Origin: Melioribacter roseus
GTDB taxonomy: Bacteria > Bacteroidota > Ignavibacteria > Ignavibacteriales > Melioribacteraceae
Direction of reading: 5' to 3'
DNA: 64,000 nt
NCBI GenBank assembly: GCA_020724265.1
Contig: DYHH01000022.1
Coordinates: 1-64,000 of the forward strand
The notes under the pieces were generated by a model. That model saw only the letters and a list, made by a program, of their open reading frames with translations. It did no database searches and had not been told where the DNA came from. This document shows, in pieces, positions 16,035 to 25,717 of this stretch (position 1 is its first letter; every line of letters begins with the position of its first letter). Made by a program: the position numbers and the translations under genes.

Positions 16035-17822
16035 ATGAGCGAACAAAACAAATACGAAATGCTTCAAGACCCCGAAATGAAGGAAATAGTTGTATCCTTT
16101 TTAGAAGAAACAAAAGAGATTTTTGAAACACTCAACAAAGACTTAATTGAGTTAGAACAAAACTCTAATGATCTCGATCTTCTTAATCAGATTTTCCGTG
16201 CTTTCCATACTATCAAAGGAACATCGGGTTTTTTGGGTCTTGAAAAACTACAATCTGTTACACATAAGTGCGAAGATATTCTCAATAAACTTCGTAAAGG
16301 TGAGGCTAAATTAAATTCCGGCTTAATGGATACAATTCTTGTTTCATTCGATACCATTCAAGAAATTGTAGCATCCATAGAAAAAGAAAAAGCCGAAAAT
16401 GTAGATATTAAAAAAACTCTTGCTAACCTCGATAAGGCACTTATAATATTGGACGGTAAAGAACCGCCGGTTAAAACTAAGCGTAAGCGAAGCAAAAAAT
16501 CGACTAAGGTCGAAAACAAAATTGAGAATGATAATAAAGAGGAACTTTTCGAAGAAGAAATTCAAACCGATGAAAATAATTCCGAACAAAATATAAAGAA
16601 AGCCCTATCTCACACAAAGACGGATTCAACTATTCGTGTCGACGTTGAAAGATTAGATGAACTTCTAAATATTGTATCCGAATTAGTATTAGGGAGAAAC
16701 CAATTACAGCAAGTTAACAATCTTGCCTCAACCGGTTTTGAAGGGACTCAAATTGCCAGAGATCTTGCGGATGCAACAAAGCAAATCGACTTAATGACAA
16801 ATGAACTTCAACTTGTTGTTATGAAGACCAGGATGGTAAAGATCGGCAAAGTCTTCAACCGTTTCCCCCGGCTTGTAAGAGATTTATCAAGAGAAACCGG
16901 GAAAAATATCAAACTTGATATTTTCGGTGAAGACACCGAATTGGACAAAACACTAATAGAAGAAATTAACGATCCGCTTGTTCATCTTGTTAGAAATTCT
17001 ATTGATCACGGTATTGAATCACCGGAAGTTAGAGAAGATGCAAATAAGAACCCTCAAGGAAATATTATTCTTTCTGCTTCACAAGAAGGAAATAACATTG
17101 TAATTTCAATATCGGATGACGGCAAAGGTATTGATCCGGAGAAAATAAAAAGTAAAGCAGTAGCTAAAGGGTTAATAACCGAAGAAAGAGCAAAAGAGCT
17201 TTCGAAGCATGAAGCATTTAATTTAATATTTTTACCGGGTTTCTCAACTGCCGAAAATGTTACTAATATATCCGGGCGCGGTGTTGGAATGGATGTTGTC
17301 AGAACAAACGTTAGAAAACTTAGAGGTATAATTGATATTGAATCTGAAGTAAATAAAGGAACAACGGTAAAGATAAAGCTTCCTCTTACACTTGCAATTA
17401 TCTCAGGCATGGTTGTTAAAATAGATAATGAAACGGTTGTTATACCGCTTAATTCTGTTGTTGAAGTTGTTCGCATGCATGTTGAAGATATAAAAACAAT
17501 TAAAGGTAAAGAAGTAATAAAAGTCCGCGACGAAATCATTCCGCTTGTTGATGTGTATGAAGTGATGTACGGAAATAAAAAATTAGAATCTGATAGAGTA
17601 TGGCAGAATATTGTTACAGTCGGAATTGCAGAAAAAAGATTCGGTATAAAAGTAGATAATTTAATCGGACAGAAAGAAATAGTTATAAAATCATTGGGGA
17701 ATTACCTCGGGAATGTTCATGGAATTGCCGGTTCCACAATTATGGGTGATGGGACTATTGTAATGATCTTAGATATCGGCGAAATTCTACATTTTATTTC
17801 TAATACGAAAAAAACAATTTAA
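16035..17822 (+). CDS. cheA: Chemotaxis histidine kinase CheA (no recognisable P2)
   Basis: The 595-residue kinase begins at ATG 16035, just after the cheZ stop; an upstream ATG (15993) would lie inside cheZ. P1 HPt has FHTIKGTSG with H58. A lysine- and acid-rich linker (residues ~150-205) replaces the usual P2. P3 starts at RVDVERLDELLNIVSELV; P4 shows LVHLVRNSIDHGIE, SDDGKGID and GRGVGMDVV. P5 CheW-like sequence follows. It phosphorylates CheY and CheB. Without P2, response regulators must dock on P1 or P4. Confidence 0.94.
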   Translation: MSEQNKYEMLQDPEMKEIVVSFLEETKEIFETLNKDLIELEQNSNDLDLLNQIFRAFHTIKGTSGFLGLEKLQSVTHKCEDILNKLRKGEAKLNSGLMDTILVSFDTIQEIVASIEKEKAENVDIKKTLANLDKALIILDGKEPPVKTKRKRSKKSTKVENKIENDNKEELFEEEIQTDENNSEQNIKKALSHTKTDSTIRVDVERLDELLNIVSELVLGRNQLQQVNNLASTGFEGTQIARDLADATKQIDLMTNELQLVVMKTRMVKIGKVFNRFPRLVRDLSRETGKNIKLDIFGEDTELDKTLIEEINDPLVHLVRNSIDHGIESPEVREDANKNPQGNIILSASQEGNNIVISISDDGKGIDPEKIKSKAVAKGLITEERAKELSKHEAFNLIFLPGFSTAENVTNISGRGVGMDVVRTNVRKLRGIIDIESEVNKGTTVKIKLPLTLAIISGMVVKIDNETVVIPLNSVVEVVRMHVEDIKTIKGKEVIKVRDEIIPLVDVYEVMYGNKKLESDRVWQNIVTVGIAEKRFGIKVDNLIGQKEIVIKSLGNYLGNVHGIAGSTIMGDGTIVMILDIGEILHFISNTKKTI

Positions 17823-18898
17823 TGAACAAGATAAGAACACTTATTGTTGATGATTCTGCATTTATGCGAAAATCTCTCCAACTTATGCTGGAGAGCGATC
17901 CCGAAATAGAGATAATTGATACGGCTCGAGATGGAATTCAGGGTGTTGAATTAGTTAAGAAATTAAGACCTGATGTTGTAACACTCGATATTGAGATGCC
18001 CAGGCTTGATGGTTTAAGTGCGCTGAAACAAATTATGAATGAATGCCCGACTGCAGTGATTATGGTTAGTTCACTTACTTCCGAAGGCGCCGAAGCTACA
18101 TTAAATGCAATGGAACTTGGGGCAGTCGATTTTATCCCCAAAGAATTATCGTTTGTAAACGTCAACATTGTTAAAATTAAAGAAGAGTTAATAAGTAAAG
18201 TAAAAGCGATCGGTAGGCATGCAAGACTTAAAAACAGGTTAAGTCGAATTACTAACAAACAATCTTTTGAGGTTACTAATAAACCAAGGCAGTATGTAAA
18301 GTCCATTCTTCCAAAACATATTTATTCGGCTATTGCTTTGGGAATATCAACAGGAGGTCCTTTATCGTTGCAAAAAGTAATTCCTTTACTTTCGGAAAAA
18401 ATTAATATTCCGATATTTATCGTTCAGCATATGCCGCCAAAGTTTACTCAATCGCTTTCCGAAAGATTAAACAGTATGAGTAAACTACACGTTAAAGAAG
18501 CTGCACATGGCGATATTGTAAAAGGCGGAACTGTTTATATTGCCCCTGGCGGAAAACATATGACAATTAAACCGGTTAACGGTGTGAAGAACATATATAT
18601 TTCCGATGAACCAAGTACGACTTTACACAGACCTTCTGTTGATGTTATGATTAATTCGGTTGTGGATAATTACGGCAGTTCAACATTGGGGATAATAATG
18701 ACAGGTATGGGTAAAGACGGTTATGAAGCGATTAAAAGATTAAAAGAAATCGGTGGACAAATCATTGCACAAGATGAAGAAACTTGCGTTGTTTACGGCA
18801 TGCCGAAAGCAATTGTTGATGCCAGTCTTGCAGACGCAATTCTTCCGTTAAATAAATTTTCTGAAACAATAAATAATTTGGTGGTTAGATATGTCTGA
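17822..18898 (+). CDS. cheB: Receptor methylesterase/deamidase CheB
   Basis: The 358-residue protein has a receiver domain (VDDSAFMRKSL, TLDIEMPRLDG, IPKEL) and a C-terminal methylesterase with the Ser of GISTGGP near 176, the His of QHMPPKF and the Asp of MTGMGKDG. It demethylates and can deamidate MCPs. Start overlaps the cheA stop by one base (TAATG), which implies translational coupling. Confidence 0.94.
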   Translation: MNKIRTLIVDDSAFMRKSLQLMLESDPEIEIIDTARDGIQGVELVKKLRPDVVTLDIEMPRLDGLSALKQIMNECPTAVIMVSSLTSEGAEATLNAMELGAVDFIPKELSFVNVNIVKIKEELISKVKAIGRHARLKNRLSRITNKQSFEVTNKPRQYVKSILPKHIYSAIALGISTGGPLSLQKVIPLLSEKINIPIFIVQHMPPKFTQSLSERLNSMSKLHVKEAAHGDIVKGGTVYIAPGGKHMTIKPVNGVKNIYISDEPSTTLHRPSVDVMINSVVDNYGSSTLGIIMTGMGKDGYEAIKRLKEIGGQIIAQDEETCVVYGMPKAIVDASLADAILPLNKFSETINNLVVRYV

Positions 18899-19136
18899 AC
18901 TCTTTAATGAAAGCACTTATAGAGAAGTTCTTAATACAAGCAAAGCAAATTCGAAAAATGTTATTAAAAAAAGTGATATAAATTTTATCGGAAATACTAA
19001 GATTGAATTTCATGATGAACATGAAGATGGTGTTCAAGTACTTCTAAAAAAAGATGATAATGATCAGGTTAAAGAAATTAAATTTGTTTGTTCATGTGGT
19101 GAAACAAAAACCATTACCCTTGATTATAATGAATAA
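18891..19136 (+). CDS. Small CSCG-motif protein after cheB
   Basis: The 81-residue unrecognised protein overlaps the cheB end by 8 bases, so it is probably translated with it. It has a charged N-terminus and a beta-strand-like C-terminal half containing a Cys pair (FVCSCGETKTITL), which could bind a metal or be redox active. No signal peptide is present. Last gene of the sigma-54 che operon. Function unknown. Confidence 0.7.
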   Translation: MSELFNESTYREVLNTSKANSKNVIKKSDINFIGNTKIEFHDEHEDGVQVLLKKDDNDQVKEIKFVCSCGETKTITLDYNE

Positions 19137-19213
19137 TATTTTGCACCTGCACAATTTTAGCCACATTTTTTAACATTTCTTTCGAAAATTCAACTTTTTC
19201 TACATTTCCCATC

Positions 19214-19229
19214 TGGCATCAGAATTGAC
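19214..19229 (+). promoter_or_regulatory. Sigma-54 promoter of the flgB operon
   Basis: TGGCATCAGAATTGAC fits the -24/-12 pattern with correct spacing. Predicted start of transcription near 19240 gives an 18-base leader that still holds an AAGG ribosome site before the flgB ATG. It would drive the 12.5 kb flgB-flgE unit. Confidence 0.75.
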
Positions 19230-19257
19230 TTTTTATTAAGCAAAAAAGGTAATTCTG

Positions 19258-19620
19258 ATGTCAAACAACATTAATCTTATAAAATCATTTCTGAATTACA
19301 GTGCCGATAAAAGCAAAGTTATTAATCAAAATATTGCAAATATAAATTCACCTGACTACAAAAGAAGAGATATTGATTTCGGTTCGTATTTACAAAAAAG
19401 TTTAAACAGTACTTCGGAATTGAAAAATTCTAATCAAATAGTTCAGTCAACAAACAAACCATCGGTTGATGAAAATATTTTTATAGAAGACCGTGGAGTA
19501 AATATTGAAGAGGAAATGGCTGAGCTTGCAAAGAATACAATCAATTTCAAATTCGCAGCCAAGCGAATTAGCGGATACTATAAAAATATTCAATCGGTTA
19601 TTAGATCAGGAGGTAGATAA
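19258..19620 (+). CDS. flgB: Proximal rod protein FlgB
   Basis: The 120-residue rod protein has the family pattern: N-terminal NQNIANINSPDYKRRDIDF and a C-terminal helix (MAELAKNTINFKFAAKRIS). It forms part of the proximal rod in the periplasm and is exported by the flagellar type III system. It ends one base into the flgC start. Confidence 0.93.
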   Translation: MSNNINLIKSFLNYSADKSKVINQNIANINSPDYKRRDIDFGSYLQKSLNSTSELKNSNQIVQSTNKPSVDENIFIEDRGVNIEEEMAELAKNTINFKFAAKRISGYYKNIQSVIRSGGR

Positions 19621-20117
19621 TGGAAATAGGCGGAACATATAACAGCTTCAATATTAGTTCGAAAGGATTATCGCTACAAAGAAAGAAAATGGATATTATA
19701 GCACAGAATATTGCCAATGCCGAATCTACTAGAACCGAAAACGGTGATGCATACAAACGAAAATCAATTAAGCCGATAGTAATTGAAAACTCTAACAAAG
19801 GTACACTTCCCCCTCAGAATCAAATAAGGTTATCAACCACTAAACCGGAGCATATTATGACGGTAAACAAGAATATGACTATCTCTGATAATAAATCTGC
19901 CGATTTGAATTTAGAAGTAGTCGAAGATAAATCAATGGGCGAACTGATCTTTATGCCTAATCATCCTGATGCGGATCAAAACGGGTTTGTTGAATCATCA
20001 AACGTAAATATCATAAACGAAATGGTAGAAATGATTGAAGCTACAAGAAACTATGAAGCTAATCTTAAAGCACTTAACGCATCTAAAGAAATGATTAAAG
20101 ATTCATTGGAGATATAG
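19620..20117 (+). CDS. flgC: Proximal rod protein FlgC
   Basis: The 165-residue rod protein has KMDIIAQNIANAEST near the N-terminus and the C-terminal MVEMIEATRNYEANLKALN motif shared by rod and hook proteins. PNHPDADQNGFVESSNVN is the typical FlgC segment. The ATG overlaps the flgB stop (TAATG). Confidence 0.95.
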   Translation: MEIGGTYNSFNISSKGLSLQRKKMDIIAQNIANAESTRTENGDAYKRKSIKPIVIENSNKGTLPPQNQIRLSTTKPEHIMTVNKNMTISDNKSADLNLEVVEDKSMGELIFMPNHPDADQNGFVESSNVNIINEMVEMIEATRNYEANLKALNASKEMIKDSLEI

Positions 20118-20121
20118 TAGA

Positions 20122-20361
20122 ATGAAAATTACCACTAATAATATCGGGAATTATGCCCTCAACAAAATCAATGCAAAAGCTCCAGAAAAAAACATTGCTC
20201 AGGAACAGAAGATTGATGCCCGTATTACTAACAAAGAAAAAGATTTTTTTACGGAATTATATCCGTCAAAAAGGGATGAAATAATAAACTATCACTTCTA
20301 CAGCAGATCCGGTGAAATGTCGGGTGTTGCAGTAGGTAAAAATCTTGATAGAAGGATGTAA
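20122..20361 (+). CDS. Unrecognised 79-residue protein between flgC and fliE
   Basis: A small, basic, soluble protein (MKITTNNIGNYALNKINAK start; VAVGKNLDRRM end) lies 4 bases after flgC and 1 base before fliE. No family is recognised. The N-terminal sequence is Asn-rich and probably disordered, like many secreted flagellar substrates and FlgM. Its fixed place among basal-body genes suggests a rod or export accessory role (inference). Confidence 0.65.
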   Translation: MKITTNNIGNYALNKINAKAPEKNIAQEQKIDARITNKEKDFFTELYPSKRDEIINYHFYSRSGEMSGVAVGKNLDRRM

Positions 20362-20362
20362 A

Positions 20363-20656
20363 ATGAAAATAGAAGGAATGATTAACCAACTTAAGATTGA
20401 CTCCAATCAATTATTAAAAACAGAAAAACAAAAAGATTCCAAATTCGATAATGTATTGGGATCATTTATTGAAGAAGTAAAAAAAAGTAATGCTGAATCC
20501 GTAAAAGTAACAAATGATTTTATTCTGGGAGGAAATACAGAAATACACGAAGTAATGATCGCTGCGGAGAAAGCTAAAACGGATTTAATGCTGTTGACGG
20601 AAATAAGGAACAAAGCATTAGATACTTATAACGAACTAACAAGAATGCAAGTCTAA
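20363..20656 (+). CDS. fliE: Basal-body adaptor FliE
   Basis: The 97-residue protein joins the MS ring to the rod. It shows the FliE C-terminus (FILGGNTEIHEVMIAAEKAKTDL, LDTYNELTRMQV). ATG 20363 follows AGAAGGA; a TTG at 20345 would overlap the previous gene and is less likely. Confidence 0.92.
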   Translation: MKIEGMINQLKIDSNQLLKTEKQKDSKFDNVLGSFIEEVKKSNAESVKVTNDFILGGNTEIHEVMIAAEKAKTDLMLLTEIRNKALDTYNELTRMQV

Positions 20657-20676
20657 CCAATTGTGAGTAAAGCAGA

Positions 20677-22290
20677 ATGAATGATATTCTTGGAATATTC
20701 AATAAACTAGCACCGCAACAGAAAATTGTAATCGGTATTGCCGGAGTTGCGACAGTTGTTTTAATGGTTGTTCTGTTCGGTATTTTGAATCAACCAAATT
20801 TTTCTACTCTTTATACTAATATACATGAAGATGATGCGGCAAAAATTATCGAACAATTATCGACGAAAAAAATACCATATAAATTGGATAACGGCGGTCG
20901 TACCATTCAAGTTCCGGCTGAAAGTGTACATGAATTAAGATTAGAAATGGCATCAAAAGGAATCCCCAGCAGCGGCATAGTCGGCTATGAAATTTTTGAC
21001 CAAAGCACTTTAGGTATGTCCGAATTTCTACAAAGACTAAATTATAAAAGAGCTCTTGAGGGCGAACTTGCACGAACAATTATTCAACAGGATGGTATTG
21101 AGAGTGCAAGAGTTCATATAGTCGTTCCCGAAAAAACGGTTTTCAAATCGGAACAAAAACCTACTACTGCTTCAATTGTTGTTAAACTAAGAAGCGGATC
21201 GGTACTTGATAACGGTTCAATTAATGCTATTATTAATTTTGTTGCAAGTAGTGTAGAGGGTCTTCAACAAAACAGAATTTCTTTAATGGATACACAGGGA
21301 AGACTCCTTTCGAAAGAAGTAAATGAAGAAAACAACACTCTTTCCACATCAAAACAATATGAATTAAAGCAAAACATAGAGAACTATCTATCGAAAAAAG
21401 CCCAAAATATATTAGATAATGTAGTTGGTTTAGGCAATGCAATGGTGCAAGTTGATGTTGACCTCGATTTTGACCAGGTAGAAAAAACTATGGAATTGTA
21501 TGATCCTGACTCGCAAATAGCAATAAGCGAGCACACAAGCAAAACCGAAAATACCGGGTCTAACATGGTAGATTCTTCTGCCCAACTTAGCCAGAACAAC
21601 ACAATTAATTATGAAATCAGCAAAACAATACAAAGAGTAATCCAGGCAAGCGGTACACTTAAAAAATTAACCATTGCCGCTGTGGTTAATGAGATTCCAA
21701 AAACCGTTGTAGAAGACGGAGTAACAAAAATTATTTATGAACCGAGACCGCAAGATCAACTTGTAAAGTTAGAACAGATAATCAAAAACAGTCTCGGTTA
21801 TGATATTAAACGAGACGATAATTTTTCGCTTGTGAATATACCGTTCGAAACAAATTTTCCAACTGATTTAGAAATTGAAAATCAAGCTGTACCAAATTTG
21901 TTTGATTTCAATAATATGGACCAATTAATAAATATAATAATTGTAGTTACCGGAATTATACTATCACTTATTGTAATAAGAAACCTGCTGTCAAAAATAA
22001 AGAAAGAAAAAATATTAATTGGAACAGTTAATCCGTCCGAGTTAGCATACGGAACATCAGCCGGTTCAAGTTCACTGGATAGATTGGTAGACTCCAAACC
22101 TTCACTTAGCCAATTGCAAACTCCCAAAAGAAGAGAACTTATTCCGATAGGTGACTTGGAAGATGAAATCTCAGATGAAGCTGTTCTAAAAAAGAATCAA
22201 CAGGAAAAGATTGCTAATTATGTTTCCAAAAATCCAATTGACGCGGCGAAATTAATAAACTCCTGGCTGCATGAAGAATTAGAAGTTTAA
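20677..22290 (+). CDS. fliF: MS-ring protein FliF
   Basis: The 537-residue protein has N- and C-terminal transmembrane segments (residues ~20-45 and ~420-440) flanking a periplasmic YscJ-type ring region (NFSTLYTNIHEDDAAKIIEQL, GYEIFDQSTLGMSEFLQRLNY). The C-terminal cytoplasmic tail binds FliG. It forms the MS ring, the base of the motor. Confidence 0.95.
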   Translation: MNDILGIFNKLAPQQKIVIGIAGVATVVLMVVLFGILNQPNFSTLYTNIHEDDAAKIIEQLSTKKIPYKLDNGGRTIQVPAESVHELRLEMASKGIPSSGIVGYEIFDQSTLGMSEFLQRLNYKRALEGELARTIIQQDGIESARVHIVVPEKTVFKSEQKPTTASIVVKLRSGSVLDNGSINAIINFVASSVEGLQQNRISLMDTQGRLLSKEVNEENNTLSTSKQYELKQNIENYLSKKAQNILDNVVGLGNAMVQVDVDLDFDQVEKTMELYDPDSQIAISEHTSKTENTGSNMVDSSAQLSQNNTINYEISKTIQRVIQASGTLKKLTIAAVVNEIPKTVVEDGVTKIIYEPRPQDQLVKLEQIIKNSLGYDIKRDDNFSLVNIPFETNFPTDLEIENQAVPNLFDFNNMDQLINIIIVVTGIILSLIVIRNLLSKIKKEKILIGTVNPSELAYGTSAGSSSLDRLVDSKPSLSQLQTPKRRELIPIGDLEDEISDEAVLKKNQQEKIANYVSKNPIDAAKLINSWLHEELEV

Positions 22291-22303
22291 TTACAGGCAA
22301 AAT

Positions 22304-23329
22304 ATGCAAAGTAACATATTACAGAAAAGTAACTTAAACGGGGCACAAAAAGCTGCAATTTTACTTATCGCTTTAGACGTTGACACAGCCGCCCAAGTGT
22401 TTCAATATTTGGATAATAATGAGGTTGAGCAGATTTCTGCAGAAATCACTAAAGTAAGAAATACTGCTTCCGGTACCGTTGATTTGGTGCTTGAAGAATT
22501 TTACAATATGGTAACTGCAAGAGAATATGTCCTTGAAGGTGGTCTTGAATATGCTCAAGCTGTATTGGAAAAATCTTTCGGTGTTTCAAAAGCACAATCA
22601 ATAATTGAGAAAGTTCAAAACTTAACAACCCTTAGAGGCTTTGATGTATTGAAGAAAGCCGATTCAACACAACTGGTAAATTTCTTGAACAAAGAACATC
22701 CGCAGACAATTGCATTAATTTTATCTCACTTGAGTCCGGATCAAACAGCGGCTGCACTAAGAGAACTTCCGGAACCCTTACGTGTCGAGGTAGCTTATCG
22801 TATTGCAACTTTAGGGAAAATAGCTCCGCAAACATTAAAGCGCATAGAAAAAGTTGTTGACGAAATGGCGGGATTAACAATAAGTCAATCGATGAGTAAA
22901 ATCGGCGGGACAAAAAGTTTAGCCCAAATTTTGAACAGATCAAGTGTAAGTTTAAGTAAAGAACTATTGGAAAAAATATCCGAAAAAGATGAAGATGTTG
23001 CTTTCGAAATTAAAAGACTTATGTTCATGTTTGACGACCTTATCCAAATTCAAGATAAAGACTTACAAAAAATATTACGCGAAGTTGATAAGAAAGATTT
23101 AGTGTTATCGCTAAAAATTGCCGATGAAAAACTAAAATCAAAAATCTTTTCAAATATGTCCGAAAGAGCCGCAACCCTTCTTAAAGAAGAATTACAATAC
23201 ATGGGCATGGTAAAACTAAAAGAAGTTGAATCTGCCCAGGCAAACATAATTGATGTTATAAAAAGGTTGGAAGAAGACGGTGAAATTTCACTTAATATGA
23301 GAGGAAGCAGAGAAGAAGTTTATGTCTAA
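22304..23329 (+). CDS. fliG: Rotor switch protein FliG
   Basis: The 341-residue protein carries all three FliG domains: N-terminal (LNGAQKAAILLIALD), middle with the EHPQTIALILSHL motif, and the C-terminal torque helix (FMFDDLIQIQDKDLQKILREV). It transmits stator force and binds FliF and FliM. It overlaps fliH by 8 bases. Confidence 0.96.
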   Translation: MQSNILQKSNLNGAQKAAILLIALDVDTAAQVFQYLDNNEVEQISAEITKVRNTASGTVDLVLEEFYNMVTAREYVLEGGLEYAQAVLEKSFGVSKAQSIIEKVQNLTTLRGFDVLKKADSTQLVNFLNKEHPQTIALILSHLSPDQTAAALRELPEPLRVEVAYRIATLGKIAPQTLKRIEKVVDEMAGLTISQSMSKIGGTKSLAQILNRSSVSLSKELLEKISEKDEDVAFEIKRLMFMFDDLIQIQDKDLQKILREVDKKDLVLSLKIADEKLKSKIFSNMSERAATLLKEELQYMGMVKLKEVESAQANIIDVIKRLEEDGEISLNMRGSREEVYV

Positions 23330-23951
23330 CGTAATCAAATTACAAAGCTCTAATAAGAAATTACAATTAAAGGTTAACCAAGGTGTTGAAGATACCTTCA
23401 GTGATTTCGATTCTGCTGAAAAAAGATTAAACGAAAGACTAGAACTTGAGTATCAAAAAGGTTATGAAGATGCTGTAAAAGAATTAAAAGAAAAATTGAG
23501 CGACGAATATGATTTAAAACTGGACTCAGAAGTTGCAAAAATGAACGACTTGTTAAAATCAATTGACGAAGAACTTAAAAATTATGAAGAGCAGTTTTCC
23601 GAGATTGTAATTTCTTTAGCTCTTTCAGTATCAAAAAAAATATTGCAGCATGAAATTGATAGGAACTCTCCCCTGCTCGAAAATATAGGAAGCGTAACTC
23701 AAAAAATGATTGGTGCAAATTATCTTATTATTAAAGCTAATCCTGAAGAAATTTACATGTTAAAAGAGAGATCAAATGAACTCTTTTCCGAAGGCAATTT
23801 TTCCAAAATAAAGTTTGAAGAAGATATTCGTGTGGAGAAAGGCGGTTTTATTATTGAAAGTGATATTGGAAATATTGACGGACAAATTTCTTCTCAATTA
23901 AATGAAATTAAGAAAGCCATTGGTAACCTATCAATTATTAATAAAGAATAA
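23322..23951 (+). CDS. fliH: Export ATPase regulator FliH
   Basis: The 209-residue protein is helical and coiled-coil in its N-terminal half (RLNERLELEYQKGYEDAVKEL) and has the FliH/V-ATPase E-subunit-like C-terminus (VRVEKGGFIIESDIGNIDGQI). It holds FliI at the export gate. The next gene starts immediately after its stop. Confidence 0.88.
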   Translation: MSNVIKLQSSNKKLQLKVNQGVEDTFSDFDSAEKRLNERLELEYQKGYEDAVKELKEKLSDEYDLKLDSEVAKMNDLLKSIDEELKNYEEQFSEIVISLALSVSKKILQHEIDRNSPLLENIGSVTQKMIGANYLIIKANPEEIYMLKERSNELFSEGNFSKIKFEEDIRVEKGGFIIESDIGNIDGQISSQLNEIKKAIGNLSIINKE

Positions 23952-25286
23952 ATGACATCTATCCATTCAATATTGACAAACTTTAATACTGTTGTTGATA
24001 ATATAGAAACTATAAAAGTACATGGCAAAGTAAAGGATGTTATTGGTTTAGTGATTGTTTCAACCGGTCCTAATGTTGCATTGGGTGAAATATGTTCAAT
24101 TGTTGATAGAAACGGAATCGAAATCTGCAAGTCGGAAGTTGTTGGATTTAAAGAAGGCAAAGTTTTATCAATAGCACTTGGTGAAGTGCATAATATCTCG
24201 CCAAGTTGTGAAATCAGATCTACCGGTGAAACATTTAAAATTCCTGTAGATGAAAATTTACTCGGCAGAGTAATAGACGGCTTGGGTAGACCAATTGATG
24301 GGAAAGGACCGATAACGTCTCTTGATCATAGACAAGTTTTTCAATTGCCTCCCAACCCGCTTGAAAGAAAAAGAATAAAAGAACCTCTTCAAACGGGGGT
24401 AAGATCAATCGACGGTTTATTGACAATTGGAAAAGGACAGCGAATTGGAATATTTGCGGGAAGCGGTGTCGGTAAAAGCGTTACTCTTGGTATGATTGCA
24501 CGAAATACAAATGCTGATGTTAATGTAATTACTTTGATCGGTGAAAGAGGAAGAGAAGTTCGCGAATTTATTGAAAAAGATTTAGGTGAAGAAGGATTAA
24601 AAAGATCAGTTGTTATTGTTGCCACCAGTGACCAATCCGCTCTAATTAGAATGAAAGGTGCATTAATAGGAACAACAATTGCAGAATATTTTAGAGATAA
24701 GGGGAATGATGTTGTTCTAATGATGGATTCTGTAACACGATTTGCTATGGCTCAAAGAGAAATTGGGCTTACAATTGGTGAACCGCCTACTACAAAAGGA
24801 TACACTCCTTCAGTATTTGCAATTCTTCCTAAATTGCTGGAAAGAGCAGGTAATAAAGATGACGGTTCTATTACAGGACTTTATACCGTTCTTGTTGATG
24901 GTGATGATATGAACGAACCTATTGCAGATGCCGTGAGGTCGATTTTAGACGGGCATATTGTACTTTCACGCAAACTTGCAAATAAAGGACAATACCCGGC
25001 AGTTGATCCTCTGCAAAGTGTCAGCCGTGTTATGCCGGATTTAGTTGATGCTGATCATCGTGAACGTGCAATGATATTTAATGAAATTCTTTCAACATAT
25101 AACGAAGCGGAAGATTTAATAAATATCGGTGCATATGTTAAAGGTAGTAATCCCCAGATTGATCACGCATTAACAAAAATAAACGCATTGAGAATTTTCT
25201 TAAAACAAGACATGGAAGAGAAAGCCTTGTTTGAAGAAACTCTTGCTAGACTAAATAAAATCATTGAACAACCGATTGGTGTATGA
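23952..25286 (+). CDS. fliI: Flagellum-specific export ATPase FliI
   Basis: The 444-residue F1-beta-like ATPase has Walker A AGSGVGKSVTLG, GERGREVREF, Walker B VVLMMDSVTRFAMAQRE, and the family GEPPTTKGYTPSVFA. It powers unfolding and delivery of export substrates at the base of the type III apparatus. It shares an ATGA overlap with fliJ. Confidence 0.96.
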   Translation: MTSIHSILTNFNTVVDNIETIKVHGKVKDVIGLVIVSTGPNVALGEICSIVDRNGIEICKSEVVGFKEGKVLSIALGEVHNISPSCEIRSTGETFKIPVDENLLGRVIDGLGRPIDGKGPITSLDHRQVFQLPPNPLERKRIKEPLQTGVRSIDGLLTIGKGQRIGIFAGSGVGKSVTLGMIARNTNADVNVITLIGERGREVREFIEKDLGEEGLKRSVVIVATSDQSALIRMKGALIGTTIAEYFRDKGNDVVLMMDSVTRFAMAQREIGLTIGEPPTTKGYTPSVFAILPKLLERAGNKDDGSITGLYTVLVDGDDMNEPIADAVRSILDGHIVLSRKLANKGQYPAVDPLQSVSRVMPDLVDADHRERAMIFNEILSTYNEAEDLINIGAYVKGSNPQIDHALTKINALRIFLKQDMEEKALFEETLARLNKIIEQPIGV

Positions 25287-25717
25287 TGGCTCGGTTCAAT
25301 TACAAATTTCAAGCTATTGAAAACATAAAAGAGAAATTTAAGAAGAATTCTCAGAAGGAATTTGCCGTTTGCCAACGTGCTGTTGATGAAAAAATTTCCG
25401 AAATAAACTTTATTCAGAAACAAATTGATGAGTCATACATAATAAAAGAAAAATTAACACCTCAGGAAATGATATTTCTCGAAAAATACAGGGAGTCTTT
25501 AAACAAACAGCTTGACGTTAATAAAAAGGAACTTACGTTATTAGAAGAGGAAAAAAACAACAAACTAAAAGTTTTAGTTACGCATCATCAAGAACATAAA
25601 GTTTTTGAATTACTTAAAGAAAAAAAACTTGAGGAATTTACAAAGGATCAGCTAAAGACTGAAATGAAATTTAACGATGATATAGCAAATCAAAAATTCA
25701 ACAGAAAAGAAAAGTGA
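25283..25717 (+). CDS. fliJ: Export chaperone/stalk protein FliJ
   Basis: The 144-residue, entirely coiled-coil and highly charged protein (FKKNSQKEFAVCQRAVDEKI, ENLLEEEKNN-like region) is located directly after fliI, as in most clusters. FliJ forms the central stalk of the FliI ring. The start is ATG 25283 or 25286. It overlaps the next gene by 4 bases (GTGA). Confidence 0.82.
   Translation: MMARFNYKFQAIENIKEKFKKNSQKEFAVCQRAVDEKISEINFIQKQIDESYIIKEKLTPQEMIFLEKYRESLNKQLDVNKKELTLLEEEKNNKLKVLVTHHQEHKVFELLKEKKLEEFTKDQLKTEMKFNDDIANQKFNRKEK

Noticed and set aside
19303-19310. GCCGATAA inside flgB
   Set aside because: It is coding sequence and the -35 region does not match at N11 spacing.
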